Below are positions 43,540 through 54,984 of a stretch of 64,000 nucleotides of DNA, piece by piece (the stretch's first letter is position 1; each line of letters starts with the position of its first letter). The translations under genes were made by a program, and so were the position numbers. The stretch is from Ophiocordyceps camponoti-saundersi (nom. inval.). Taxonomy: Eukaryota; Ascomycota; Sordariomycetes; Hypocreales; Ophiocordycipitaceae. The stretch lies in assembly GCA_003339415.1 (NCBI GenBank), contig PDHQ01000044.1, forward strand, positions 124,001-188,000, written 5' to 3'. Under the pieces are notes generated by a model. It worked only from the letters and a program-made list of their open reading frames with translations, ran no database searches and had not been told where the DNA came from.

Positions 43540-45429
43540 CTACGCTGTTGCTGTCGCTTCTTCTTCTTCTTCTTCTTCTTCTCCTTCTTCTCCTTCTTCT
43601 TCGCCATCGTCCATATCATCGTAAACTCGCACCTTGGCCGAGTATTCCCGAATATTGCTCACAATATATTCGTCAATACTGTCACCTTTCCCAGCAACGA
43701 TCCTCAACATCAGCTCATGAAGATGCTGCTGTCCGAGAATGTCAATGTGATCCGACGACGGGCTCGATCCGCCGCCCAGATCCAAGGGAACCATGGCTTT
43801 ATGCGGCATCTCTACCACCGTAATCTTCGACCTGCCGGGGTTATACCTCTCGATATGCCATCCGCGGTTGCACATGTAGCCTGTGCTCAGGAGGTTGACC
43901 GTCCCGTCGCCGTCGCCCAAGACGACTCCTCGCTCGGCCTCTCCCCTGCTGCTGTAGCTCGTGTCTATGGACATGTTGGGCGCTTCACCCGTTCCGTGAT
44001 ACTTTCGATAGTAGTACGCTCTCTCTGTAGGCTTTCCGATGCCGTAGAAGCAATAGATCTTGAGGTTCGGGGCAATCGGAAGACGTGTTTCCAACGGGTT
44101 GATCCATTTACTTGGATCTTCCTCGTTTGCTTCGACTTCCGCAGCCGTATGAGCGACGCCGTGCGAGTAACTCGACTTGACATGATCCTCATACCAGCCT
44201 CCAGACGTCTCGAGCAGGTATCTCAACGAGTCTTCGACAGTGAGGTTCTTCCCTCCCTCTCTGAAGTTGAGGAGAGAGCCGTAAGAGTGTGACTGTGAGG
44301 GCTGATCGTCTGGCGCCCAGCCCAAATCACCCCAGACGGCTTTCCCTCCCATGGGTAGCATCGAAGATACCCCGGGCATGGCTCGCAAGATCTCGACCCG
44401 TTCCCTCTGGCTTAGGAGCCTCTCGAGGCCGTATATGGCAAGGGGACTGAGATGAGTCGAATCACGCGTCTCGCCCGACAAGAGAGCCGCGAGATCCTTC
44501 ACGGCCCCGAGCATACTGCCGCTGATGTTGATCCAAGAGTCGATGTGTCGATCAACCCAATCTTGACGACCGCGGCCCCCCTTTTCAGATTGGACCCAGT
44601 GGAAGAAGTAGAACATTAACTGGCTTCCCATGCTATGTGATGCTATCACCACTTTGCGGCCACCATTGCATGAGACGGTCGTTTCGATGCTTGTTTTGAG
44701 CCGGGAGAAATACCGGTCACGGACTTCGAGGTTAGAGTAGGATAACCGCCAATCATAAGTTGCCGTAAAGAGGTTGGTGGGATCATAGCCTATAGATGCC
44801 AGGCTCTCCATGATGCGATGCCATATCCAATAGCAGGTATTAAACAGATCGCTGGGATCGAGACCTTGTGCCGCTCGTAATTTCACGATGGGGGGGTCCA
44901 GGCCGGTCTTCTTATCCAGCATGATGTGCCGTTTCCAAGTTTCCTTGTCGAGGATCAACGCCTTGATCATCGTCCAGCTCCCCCAAAGACGCTTCCTGAA
45001 GTAAGGCCTCGACACGTTGTGCGTGCCCCAAGACTCGAGCCCGATGGTGAGCGATCCCGGCACCATGACGAGCGGGTGATGTGCCTTGAGGCCCTGAGCC
45101 CGAGCCTTCTGACCGGAGATGGACGTCATGTTCTGCTCCATCTGAACAAGATCCCTCATGTCCCGCACCAGGCTCGCGGTGCGAACATCGAGAAGGTGAG
45201 TCAAGGCCAAGTTGCCCAGACGTTGCAGGCAGAAGAGGTCATGACGGTTGGCGAGCAGACCGACGAGGACGAAGAAGCAGAGGCTTCCCAGCCTTAGCAA
45301 GAGTCCCTTTCGCCCCTTTCGAGGCTTGGACGATATCTGCTTGACGACGGGACGCACCGTACCGCTAAGAGGCGAGTGATCCCGAGCCGATGACGTGCCA
45401 GGGTATCGACGCCTCAGAACCGTTACCAT
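43540..45429 (-). CDS. Phospholipid:diacylglycerol acyltransferase (LRO1-like, LCAT family)
   Basis: This ER-lumenal type II membrane enzyme of 629 aa moves a phospholipid acyl chain to diacylglycerol. A cytosolic basic stretch is followed by one N-terminal anchor (LLLRLGSLCFFVLVGLLA). The LCAT domain has HHPLVMVPGSLTIGLESWG, the lid/oxyanion region YDWRLSY, and the nucleophile motif ASHSMGSQLMFYFF. It also has the catalytic Asp in LGDGDGTVNLLS and the His in SDHIDILGQQHLHELML. The C-terminus is a Glu-rich tail (DDMDDGEEEGEEGEEEE...) coded by a CTT/GAA trinucleotide repeat. It is the neighbour of DGAT2 on the same strand, so both routes to triacylglycerol are encoded within 4 kb. No intron is needed. 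Confidence 0.93.
   Translation of the reverse strand: MVTVLRRRYPGTSSARDHSPLSGTVRPVVKQISSKPRKGRKGLLLRLGSLCFFVLVGLLANRHDLFCLQRLGNLALTHLLDVRTASLVRDMRDLVQMEQNMTSISGQKARAQGLKAHHPLVMVPGSLTIGLESWGTHNVSRPYFRKRLWGSWTMIKALILDKETWKRHIMLDKKTGLDPPIVKLRAAQGLDPSDLFNTCYWIWHRIMESLASIGYDPTNLFTATYDWRLSYSNLEVRDRYFSRLKTSIETTVSCNGGRKVVIASHSMGSQLMFYFFHWVQSEKGGRGRQDWVDRHIDSWINISGSMLGAVKDLAALLSGETRDSTHLSPLAIYGLERLLSQRERVEILRAMPGVSSMLPMGGKAVWGDLGWAPDDQPSQSHSYGSLLNFREGGKNLTVEDSLRYLLETSGGWYEDHVKSSYSHGVAHTAAEVEANEEDPSKWINPLETRLPIAPNLKIYCFYGIGKPTERAYYYRKYHGTGEAPNMSIDTSYSSRGEAERGVVLGDGDGTVNLLSTGYMCNRGWHIERYNPGRSKITVVEMPHKAMVPLDLGGGSSPSSDHIDILGQQHLHELMLRIVAGKGDSIDEYIVSNIREYSAKVRVYDDMDDGEEEGEEGEEEEEEEEATATA
43558..43602. repeat. 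CTT/GAA trinucleotide repeat in PDAT tail
   Basis: A repeat of CTT and TCC triplets on the plus strand codes the Glu-rich C-terminus of the PDAT. It keeps frame, so length variation changes only the number of acidic residues. Confidence 0.8.
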
Positions 45430-47429
45430 GGCGAGCTCTTGCCTGTTCCCCTTTTAGTCGTGTCAACCAGGGGGTACACCGATTCAAAAGAGCTCTCGTC
45501 TTTCGATCATAGGCTTAGTGATGCCGAAGCTCGATTCCTCGCCGTCACGACCAAGCAAATAGCTTCAAGGCGGAGGTCGACGAGCACGTTTCACAGACGG
45601 CAAAAGCCATGAGAATGCCATAACCTTGCGAGAGAAGTGAGAACATGTCCTGAGTTTGAAAGGGGAAAGTGAAAAGGAAACGGGAAGACAGAGAGAGTGA
45701 GAGAGTGAGAGAAAACCTACCGGAAAGGTTTGAATCCTTCTCGATTCAAAGATGACGAACTCGTATGAGCCAAAGAAAAAGCTGCGCTTTCCGTCAACGG
45801 GGAGGGGGGGAGAGGGAAAGGCCATGACCAGACAGACAAAAGCGCTCCGCAGCCCGCTCGGCCCATGACTTAAACCGTGGCATCCGAGAGAGACAGAAAG
45901 GGGACATGGTTCAGTTCAAAACGGGAGTGTATTTTGGGGGCTCTTCCTAGGTAGTAAACTCTGCTTCCGGTTCAAGGACTAGAAAGCTTGGCTTCGGACG
46001 GTAGTGAAAGCGGTGGACGAAACTTGCTTTGGGGGGGGAAAGGCCTGTGAGCTTGGGAACACTATGGTTGGAATGGAAAACATGGCTGCAGAAAGACGGC
46101 GGTTAGGGTCATATCATGTGATGAGAATGAAGGAGGGGGGAAAGGGGGGGGGGGGGGGGGTTCATGTCTCAGGGGATATTAGATGGTGAAGCTGGTTGCT
46201 TGCTTTGTAGCAGTCAATAGATATAAATCAGCAGAGGGTAGAGCAAGACATTGCACAGTAATGTGTATAGAAGTTTGCGAAGAGGCAACTATCACAAGAT
46301 ATCTTACTCTCTCTCTTTCTCTATCTCTCTCTCTCTCAGTTGAAGCGATGAATGAACCAGCTTCTTCATCATCTTGACATCAGAACATCGGTTTTTAAAC
46401 CTCTCATCGGTTGCTGCTGGATCCCTCGATTACAGGGCAAACTTTGGCCGTCTAGATATCTGATGCCATGTTATGGATGACGTGTAAATAATGCTTCTCC
46501 TTCTTCTTCTCCTTCTTCTCAACCTCATGACACAACAACTGCTTCCGAGCAGAATTTATATACACGATCACTTCCGTTTCGTACATAACATTTGGCCGCC
46601 CAAGGAAACACACCAATATGTAATGTGGCTTTACCCACCACATGCCAGTCCGGAGCTGCTCGGCCTGCGTCAGAATTTGGGGTCGCCCGGCCGAAGAAGA
46701 CGGTTACCATTCCGGCTCATTCCTGCCAGGACGCCACCGCGGATACGCCCGTCTTTTCCTTTCGTTCTATTGTGTTGTGTGTGTGCTGAAAGACGTCTTC
46801 TACAGCTCAGCCGTTTGCGGCCGTGGTCCCCCCCCCCCTTTTCCATAGCTTCACCTCACATTGAAGGACTAACCGTAAAATATCTTCTGCCGTCACACAA
46901 AACAAAGTGTCATCACCAGTTCCGTTACTTTCCCATTGCATCGCTCATCACCAGAAGAGTTACAAAGTCTCTCTCTCTCCCTCCCCTGAACGCGTGTGTA
47001 TACCCTGCCCTCCCCCCTGTCCAGCTTATAAGGAACTCTCTTCACCATCGGCACATACGGGAAAGACTTCCCCCATCAACCGTACATCCGTCCCAAGGGT
47101 GCCACGGCAACAGAAAGGCTCACGCTAGGACATAGGCCTAAGTCAAGTTGGTCCCGTAAGTGAGGACGCATTAGCTTAGTCCGGTTGCCGTCTTCCCCCT
47201 CCCTCAAAGCTCTTTGACAACCCCCGGGGACGAGGCAGGCTGTTCGAACCCATCCGAGTTTCCGGAAATAAATAAAGAAGTAGAGCATGGCCAACACCAA
47301 CACTTGACTCAAGCCACGGGAGAGAGAGCCTTGCGACAAAAAGAGGGGACCCCCGTCTAAGTGAGTGAGTGAGTGTGTGTACGCCAAATCGCCGCCTCGA
47401 CGACAAGTAATCTCCTCCCCTCCGTGATA
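45430..47429. other. Intergenic, PDAT to dioxygenase
   Basis: This 2-kb spacer lies between divergent genes. Frames here are short, Leu- or Ser-rich and derived from microsatellites. It holds a 17-base G run (46144-46160), TC tracts (about 46306-46338) and a CTT repeat (about 46495-46520). No coding or RNA gene could be supported. Confidence 0.45.
46144..46160. repeat. Poly-G homopolymer (17)
   Basis: Seventeen consecutive Gs follow AAA in the divergent spacer. This is another homopolymer of the kind that accompanies the assembly gap at 25.2 kb; its length is probably not reliable. Confidence 0.8.
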
Positions 47430-50400
47430 ATGGAGATGCCCAATAATCACCGCGCTGTTGTTCAGCGCAGTTCTATCAACCCAATCAACGTCATCAACCG
47501 ACTGTTGCCATGGAACACGCTCGCCGGCATCCTCGAGATCGTGGATCTCGTCATGATGAAGGTCCCCATGTCCACTTTCTGGCAGCTCTCTCGACGACCT
47601 CTACCGAACGAGATGGGAGATGGCTCTTATCGAGTTCTCAGAGCGTGGCCTTCGCTCGTTCAGGATCTTCGGAGTCTCACTTGGCAGGGTAGGCAATTTC
47701 CTCTTTTTTTTTGGTCCCCTACTCCCTCACCAGTAGCTAAACCCAAGGCAGATCTCCACACTCTCAAGGACATGATAGTGGCCAAACTCACCAACGAGGT
47801 TCACGTTGATGACAAGACGATGATCATGGAGAGGACTATCCAGATGGTGTCGACGATGCCCGATCACTCGGCTCGACAGGAAGTTCTCACCAACATGTTT
47901 ATCACGAAGCTCTGGAACTCGCTGGATCACCCCCCGCTGCTCTATCTGGGAGACGAATTCCGATATCGCCAGCCCGATGGACGGAACAATGTCAGTTCTT
48001 TGACTGTCTGTTGTTCTCTGCTTCTTACTCACCGCGTCTTAGAACCCGATGATGCCCATGCTCGGAGCCGCCGGTACGGCCTATTCGCGCTCGGTGAAGC
48101 CCGGCAAGGCGAACCTCGGTGCTTTGCCCGATCCTGAAATCGTCTACGAGTCCGTCATGGCCCGTAAGCAGTTCAAGAAGAACAAGAACAACGTCTCGAG
48201 CATTCTTTGGTATTGGGCGACTATCGTTATTCATGGTGAGGATCCCAGAGCTTTACATCGTCAGCATCATCTTCTCTAACGGCGCGGGCAACAGACATCT
48301 TCGACACCAGTCAAACGGATCCCAACATCAATAACGCCTCGTCCTATCTGGATCTGTCGCCCCTCTATGGAAGGACGAAAGAAACGGTTGATTCGATGAG
48401 AACGTTCAAGGACGGCAAGATTAAGCCGGATTCCTTCGCGGAGAGGCGACTCATCGCCATCCCCCCCGGTGTCTGCGTCATGCTCGTCATGTTCAATCGT
48501 TACCACAACTACATTGCCGACAGCCTCGCAGAAATCAACGACACCAATCGATTCCCCAAGCCCGGTTCCGATCTCAAGGGCGAGGAGGCTTCAGCGGCCT
48601 GGAAGAAATACGACGAAGACCTCTTCCAGACATCCCGACTCATCACTTCCGGTCTTTACATCAATATCATGCTTCTGGACTATGTCAGGAACATTGTCAA
48701 CTTGAACCGCGTTGATACCAAGTGGACTCTCGACCCCCGACAAGAAATGGGCGTCTCCGTCGGAACCCCCGAGGGAGCCGAGAGCGGCGTCGGCAACTCG
48801 GTCTCTGCAGAATTCAACCTGCTCTACCGCTGGCACTCCTGCATCTCGGAAAAGGACGACCAGTGGCTTCAAACTTCCTATCAGGAACTCAGCGGCGGCA
48901 CAGAAGTCGATTTGAAGAAGATGGCCGTCATCTTCAAGAAGTTCGAGCAGACGATTCCCGAAGATCCGGGCCAGAGAACCTTTGGAGGATTCGCTCGCGG
49001 GCCTGAAGGTCGATTCGACGATGACGATCTGGTCAACTGCATCACTGCCGCTATTGAGGACCCCGCCGGCTCCTTTGGAGCTCAGAATGTTCCCCGGGTG
49101 ATGAAGCCGGTTGAGATTATGGGAATTATTCGCGGCCGGAAGTGGAACATGGCTGGTCTTAATGCCTTCCGCAAGCACTTTGGTCTCAAAGCCTACGATA
49201 CCTTTGAGGACATCAACTCGGACCCGGAGGTTGCCAACTCCCTGCGTCATCTGTATGGTCATCCCGATCACGTTGAGCTGTACCCGGGTGTCGTTGCGGA
49301 GGAAGCAAAGGATCCTATGGTGCCCGGTGTCGGCATCACACCGACCTACACTATTTCTCGGGTTGTCCTCTCCGACGCCATCGCCCTGGTTCGAGGTGAT
49401 AGGTATTACACGACGGATTACCACCCGGGTTATCTCACCCAATGGGGTTATAACGAGGTTGCCTATGACCTCGACATCAACCACGGCTGCAACTTTTTCA
49501 AGCTCTTCCTTCGAGCATTCCCTAATCACTTCTCACCCAACTCAGTCTATGCCCATTATCCAATGGTGACCCCCCCGGAGAATCACAAGATCCTCACCAA
49601 CCTCGGACGCGTGGACGAATTCGACTTCACGCGACCTCACTACAGGCCGCCCCCCGTTCACGTCTCGTCTTACGGCGGCGTGACGCACGTCCTCGACGAT
49701 GACAAGTATCGACTCGCCTGGGCCAAGAACCTGGCGGGCATCGTCGGTCGGCCTTGGCACGGCGGCGACGGCGGTCAGCTCGATAAGCTGCTCTACAAGG
49801 GAGACTGGAAGGGTCCTATCAAGTCCTTCTTCGCCAAGACGACGTCACGACTTCTGGCCGAGAAGGCGCACAAGATCGCCGACCAAACGTACTGCGACGT
49901 CGTGCGCGATGTCGGCAACCTGGTTCACACTCACTTCGTTGCCCACCTGCTCAACTTGCCCATCAAATCCAAGGAGAACCCTCGCGGCGTCTTCTCCGAG
50001 CAGGAACTCTATCAGTTCCTCGTCACCCTCTGCACGGCCATCTCTCTTGATGTCGATCCCGTCAAGTCTTTCCCCCTGCGAAGGACGGCAAAGGATGTGG
50101 CCGAGAAGCTTGGAGTCATCGTCGAGGCCAACCTCAAGATCGGCTCCGCCTTTGGTGGCGGCGGTCTCTTCACTGGCAGGCCCAAGGTTGACGCCCTGGC
50201 GGCGTACGGCGCAGACATGGTCAGCGAGCTGTCCAAGTCGGGCATGAAGCCGGACACCATTACTTGGGAGCACATCTTGCCTACCGCGGCGGCCATAGTT
50301 CCCAATGAGGCTCAACAGGTCAGTTGCATAAACCCTCACAAGAGAAAGGACAAGACAACTAACATGGATCAGTTCGCACAATCCGTCAACTACTATCTCT

Positions 50401-50909
50401 CGCCCGCCGGCCAGTCTCACATCGCAGACATCCACCGTCTAGCCTGCCAAGAGCCGTCTACGCACGAGTCGGATGCTCTCATCCTCGGATACGCCCTGGA
50501 AGGCGTCCGTCTAGCCGGACCAGCCGGCGTCTTCCGCCAGGCCTCCAGCGCCGACGTGCTGGCCGAAGACGGGCGAGTGCGCAAGGTGAAGCCGGGGGAG
50601 AACGTCTTCGTTTCCTTCGCCGCCGTCGCCCGTGACGCCGGACGCTTCCCTAACCCGGACACGGTCAACCCGCGCCGGCCTCTCAGCTCCTACATCCACA
50701 ACGGCGCCGAGCACCATACTCGCTTGAGCAGGGTGGCCTTGGTCGAGATGTTCAGGGCTCTCTTCCGGAAGAAGGGCCTCAAGAGGGCGGCCGGACCGCG
50801 GGGCGAGCTGAAGAAGATACCCGGCCCTTACGGATACGGCGTCTACATGACGGAGGAATGGGGAGGCGTCTCTCCCTTCCCGACGGCCATGAAGGTGACG
50901 TGGGACTAA
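47430..50909 (+). CDS. Ppo-type fatty acid 10R-dioxygenase with inactive P450 domain (PpoC-like)
   Basis: This heme dioxygenase-P450 fusion has 1,083 aa. Exons are 47430-47688, 47752-47990, 48043-48235, 48295-50318 and 50373-50909. The last intron is 54 nt, in frame and stop-free, but has a clear CTAAC branch site. The dioxygenase half has the distal-heme region (ATIVIH followed by DIFDT across an intron), NNASSYLDLSPLYG, and the tyrosine and proximal histidine in FNLLYRWHSC. The C-terminal half aligns with the P450 of linoleate diol synthases, but the heme-thiolate loop reads YIHNGAEHHTRLSRVAL with no Cys. PpoC-type 10R-dioxygenases are known to lack this Cys. The likely reaction is oxygenation of linoleic or oleic acid to a hydroperoxide, giving oxylipins that control sporulation. 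It lies near lipase, DGAT2 and PDAT genes. Confidence 0.93.
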
Positions 50910-51086
50910 AGGAATCTCTTCTTCTTCTTCTGTTTCTTCGTGTTTCGCTGTGGTAAAGAGACTGGACCATCTCGAAGTGTTCATTCAAGTCTGGGCTTCA
51001 TTGCGAGTATCTTTGCTCATTACAAGACCGTCTGTTTTCTCTTTGTCATATTAGAGCTGGCGTCTCTATCTCTCTCTTTCATCCTT

Positions 51087-51117
<31 letters not shown>

Positions 51118-52464
51118 GGCTTTAGATTACGTTCTATCTCGAACCAATTTGATACATTGATCATCGTCATCGCCATCCCACGTGGAAGTAAGATACATAG
51201 ATGTGTCTGTGCAAACTGCGTCTCCCTTGATCCGATCATGACATACTGAGTAGAACGTAATCCGCGTTTCCTGCGAGGGCTGACCTGTCGTCCGCCATAT
51301 CAGAGAGAGACAATCACGTTGTGAAACAGCTCTCCTCTCAAACAACTGACTCTTGAATTTTCCGTGAGTCTTTCGATAGACAAGTAAATCGTTCATTTGC
51401 TTGCTCATTTGCCCTCTACCTTGTTAACCAGACGTCGCCAAACAGTCCTAGTAAGAAGCAAAGTCATCTGAGCACCACAAGGATGAGCCTAGACCCGGAA
51501 AACGGCACTTCCCGGCGATAAACAAGCATGTGTTGTTTTCCCTCTTCGCCACAGATATCGTTACGCGAAAGCCAAATGGTAAAGTAAGAAAGACGTCGAG
51601 TAATGTGCCTACATACGCCCTTGTTTTACCCCCCTTGGCTAGTCACATACTGAAGAATTTCAACCTCAAAGTGCGTTCCAACTGTCTCAGGGCAGCGGCC
51701 ACTTTGAGAAATGAGTTGAGCGTATGTCACGACCAAGGGAATACCAATTGGATGCTTTACTAGCTCTGAACGGGATAAGCTGCCCACGTAGTTCAAGTTG
51801 AGGTTAAAGAAGCATACTTTGCTTCTGTTCCATCCCATCACGAGATCTTCTCGCCTTGACCGGGGAAATTGAGTCATGACTTTGCTGTTTTGTGTTGCAC
51901 GCGTTCCACTTTCCCTTCTCTTTCCCCGGGGCAATTTGACATTGACTTGGTGGCAGATGTCAAATACCTGAACTGACTGTATGCTCTGCGGGCAAAGCGG
52001 GAAGAAGAAGCTCGCCACAATAGTATTTCAGTTATCCTTATTTGTAAACTCTGAAATTACACAAGTAAAGCTTCCAGTTTATAAGAGGCTTCGCAACTTA
52101 TTAAGACGGCAGTCTCCTATCAAAGTGAGTCTGTATCTGCCTCAACTCAGTCTGGATCAACCAAAGACGATCTCGCGAGACTGTCAGTCAGTATTAGGTC
52201 CGGCGCCCCGTTGCTCGGTGTCTGAGACCTCCACCACGCGTCTTAGACCTGAGATGCAACAATGATCAGCATTTCCCACTCGACGCTGGAGTGCTAGATG
52301 CCCCGGAGTTGCATCCGAGGTGCGCGATCACGCCGGAGTTGCATCCTAGGTGGCAACTCGCTTATAAGAGCAGTCTGCCGAGGGTTAAAAAAGAAGTCTT
52401 CTTCGGAAAATCCGACAACCACTACGCAGACCGCTGAGCGAGTGCCTCAAGCATCTCTATTGCC
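50910..52464. other. Intergenic, dioxygenase to GMC oxidoreductase
   Basis: No gene is supported in this 1.5-kb stretch. A TC-rich tract (about 51060-51118) sits after the dioxygenase stop. The right end contains a 20-bp direct repeat pair and a TATAA (annotated separately). Confidence 0.45.
52303..52370. promoter_or_regulatory. GMC promoter: 20-bp direct repeat and TATA-like box
   Basis: CCGGAGTTGCATCC(G/T)AGGTG occurs at 52303-52322 and 52333-52352, with one mismatch and a 30-bp period. It is followed by CTTATAAGAG at 52361-52370, about 95 bp before the start codon. The layout suggests an upstream activator site next to a core promoter. Confidence 0.5.
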
Positions 52465-54438
52465 ATGTTGCCCCTGACAGTTTCGGGTCTCTTCGCGGCC
52501 CTTGGGCTGAGCTCTCTAGCCTTGGCGTAAGTTGCTCTTGCACTCCTTGCCTCTCTCTCTCTCTCTTATTCTTGCCTGATTCTAATCAACTGCAGTGGCT
52601 TCATCAAAGAGGTCGATCCTTATGCCGTCTATGACTACATCGTCGTCGGCTCTGGCGCTGGTGGCGGCGTCGTCTCTGCGCGGTTAGCCAAGTACGGCCA
52701 TCGCGTCTTGCTCATCGACGCTGGGGAAGACTTGACATCCACAGAGGAATATCGGGTCCCAGCCCTGAACTTGAAGGCCAGCGAACTCCCGGCCATGTCG
52801 TGGGACTACTACGTCCATCACTATCCAACCTTGGAGATGCAGCAGAAGGATTCCAAGATGTGCTGGCGGACGGAATCCGGAGGGATACACGTCGGATCTG
52901 ACCCTCCTCAAGACTCCCAGCCTCTTGGTATCCTGTATCCGCGAACGGGAACCTTTGGGGGCTGCACCGCCCATAATGCCCTCTTCACCGTCTATCCAGA
53001 TGATGCGGATTGGGAGTACATTTCGCAGTTGACCAATGATCGATCCTGGGCACCGAACAAGATGAGAAAACTCTGGGAGAGGATCGAGAAGTGCAACTAT
53101 AACGCAGAGCCACGTCTCGGTCATGGTTACGACGGCTGGTTGAGCACATATGAAGCCAACCCCTTCAACGGAACTACAGTTGATCACAAGCTCAAGGCTT
53201 TGGCCGCCGCCTCCACGTACAACGGCCAGGGCTTCGGCACCCCGGAAACCCTGCCCGATATCAACTCCATCTTCCCGGGCCGAGACTATCGCGAGGGTCT
53301 GTACGAGATGCCTCTGGCCATCAAGCCGAATCGTGAACGTGCGGGCCCTGTCGACTTCATCCGCGAGACGCTCGCCGACCCGTATCTCAAGGGCAAGCTC
53401 GACATTCTCCTCAACACCTTCGTCACGACTATTGCCTTTGATGAACAGTCCGACGGATACGGGAACAAGCCAAGAGCCATTGGCGTCAACGTGGTGCGAG
53501 GCAAACACATCTATCGCGCCAGCCCTCTCGCCAACCAAAATGCCGGCCCGCTGCCACGCCCGTACCTCATCCGGGCTGCCCGTGAGGTCATCGTTTCGGG
53601 CGGCGCCTTCAACACGCCTCAGATTCTCAAGCTCAGCGGTATCGGACCCCGGGCCGAGCTGGAGCGGTTCGGCATCCCCGTCCGTGTCAACCTGCCCGGC
53701 GTGGGCACCAATCTTCAGGATCGGTACGAGAGCACCGTCGTCGCTACCGCGCCCGAGAAGTTCACCGGCGGCCTTCACTTTGCGGTTATGAAGAAGTCTT
53801 CGTTGGCAGAGAACAACACGCCCGATCTCTTGATCGCAGGCACGTCGTTCGCCTTCACTGGATACTATCCCGGATACTCCAAGTATGCCAAGACGGACCC
53901 GACGAAGTGGACTTGGGTTGTCCTGAGAGGCCACACGAGGAACCACGCCGGAACAGTCCATCTGCGGTCGAATGATCCACGAGATGTGCCAGCTATTAAT
54001 TTTAATTACTTTAATTATGGCACGAACGCACAGCATGAGGGAGACAAGGATGCCAAGGCTCTCGCGGAGGGCTTGGAATGGGCTCGAAAGGCCATCGCAG
54101 ACACAAACCCTGCTGTCGGTTTGCGCGAAGACTGGCCAGGGCCCCGGGTACAAAACTTTGAAGAGACGATCGGATGGGTTAAGAAGGAGGCTTGGGGTCA
54201 TCACGCTTCCTGCTCATGCCCTATCGGTCCCGATGGAGATGCCTATGCCGTCTTGGACTCCAGCTTCCGCGTGCGAGGCGTGGATGGTCTGAGAGTCGTC
54301 GACGCCAGCGTCTTCCCCAAAATCCCTGGGTACTTTATCGTCGTGCCCATCTATATGATCGCCGAGAAGGCAGCCGACGTTATCAATGAGCAAGCCAGGA
54401 GTGAGTACGCTCCTCGAGGACGATATCGCGGTAACTAG
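52465..54438 (+). CDS. Secreted GMC oxidoreductase (FAD-dependent)
   Basis: This is an extracellular or vacuolar flavoenzyme of the glucose-methanol-choline family, 634 aa. Exon 1 is 52465-52526 and exon 2 is 52596-54438, with a 69-nt intron. Exon 1 codes a signal peptide (MLPLTVSGLFAALGLSSLAL). The ADP-binding fold is YIVVGSGAGGGVVSARLAKYG followed by LLIDAGED. GMC signature 1 lies near GTFGGCTAHNALF and signature 2 is the block GAFNTPQILKLSGIGP. The catalytic His is in HHASCSCPIGPDGD, and the C-terminal FAD loop runs through VDASVFPKIPG. The substrate cannot be told; aryl-alcohol, choline and sugar oxidases share this layout. The 506-aa frame on the opposite strand is a shadow. Confidence 0.92.
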
Positions 54439-54984
54439 GAATTCTACCCTTGATGTCGACCACGTTCACCAAGAGAAGGATTCTATGGTATCTGAGAAAG
54501 CGGGAAGCCTGATATCGAGAGACCCCCGGCGCAAAGGCGTCAGCTGTTGTGCTGTTAAGCACCAGAGAACCAGGCACATAGTAGAAAGAATTCATTATTC
54601 ATCTTCTTCAATCGTGAGTTGATGCAACTTGTTGTGTGCATGCGACACCAGATGTAGCTTGAAGCTTCTGCTCTCCGGCCAAAGGCAACGGACCAAAGGC
54701 AATGAAGCAGAAATTGAATGGATCGCACCCATACCCATGCTGGTCCGTACACATGATGTAGTAGTCAGTCTGTACACGTGATGTAGCTCACACTGGTGAT
54801 GAAGTTAGACACGTGATACGGTTCACGTGATGTTGACCACGTGATGAATCTCCCCATCAGCAACTCCGTAAATGAGCACTGCGAGTAGAGATGCCTCGAC
54901 CTCGGCACCATCGACGACGAGTACAGAACGGGCCACACATTCTCACCCCCTACTCTACTCCCACTACTTACCACCTGACCTGGT
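54439..54984. other. Intergenic, GMC to Whi2-like gene
   Basis: No gene is assured. It holds the CACGTG array. An ATG frame at 54872-54982 ending in a good GTATGT donor could be a 5' exon of the next gene, but I could not join it in frame. Confidence 0.4.
54750..54843. promoter_or_regulatory. Array of CACGTGAT boxes
   Basis: Perfect CACGTG hexamers, each followed by AT, lie at 54775-54780, 54810-54815, 54824-54829 and 54838-54843. A degenerate CACATGATG starts at 54750. The last three are exactly 14 bp apart. CACGTG is the core bound by bHLH proteins such as Cbf1- and SREBP-like factors. The array precedes the Whi2-like gene, so it probably regulates that gene. Confidence 0.6.

Noticed and set aside
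46491..47135. 214-aa frame starting with a Leu run
   Set aside because: The start is a CTT microsatellite and the rest has no recognisable protein pattern.
48591..49529. 312-aa minus-strand frame
   Set aside because: Shadow of the Ppo dioxygenase exon 4, without domain features.
52684..54204. 506-aa open frame on the minus strand
   Set aside because: It overlaps the GMC oxidoreductase completely and shows no family pattern; the plus strand carries clear FAD and catalytic motifs.
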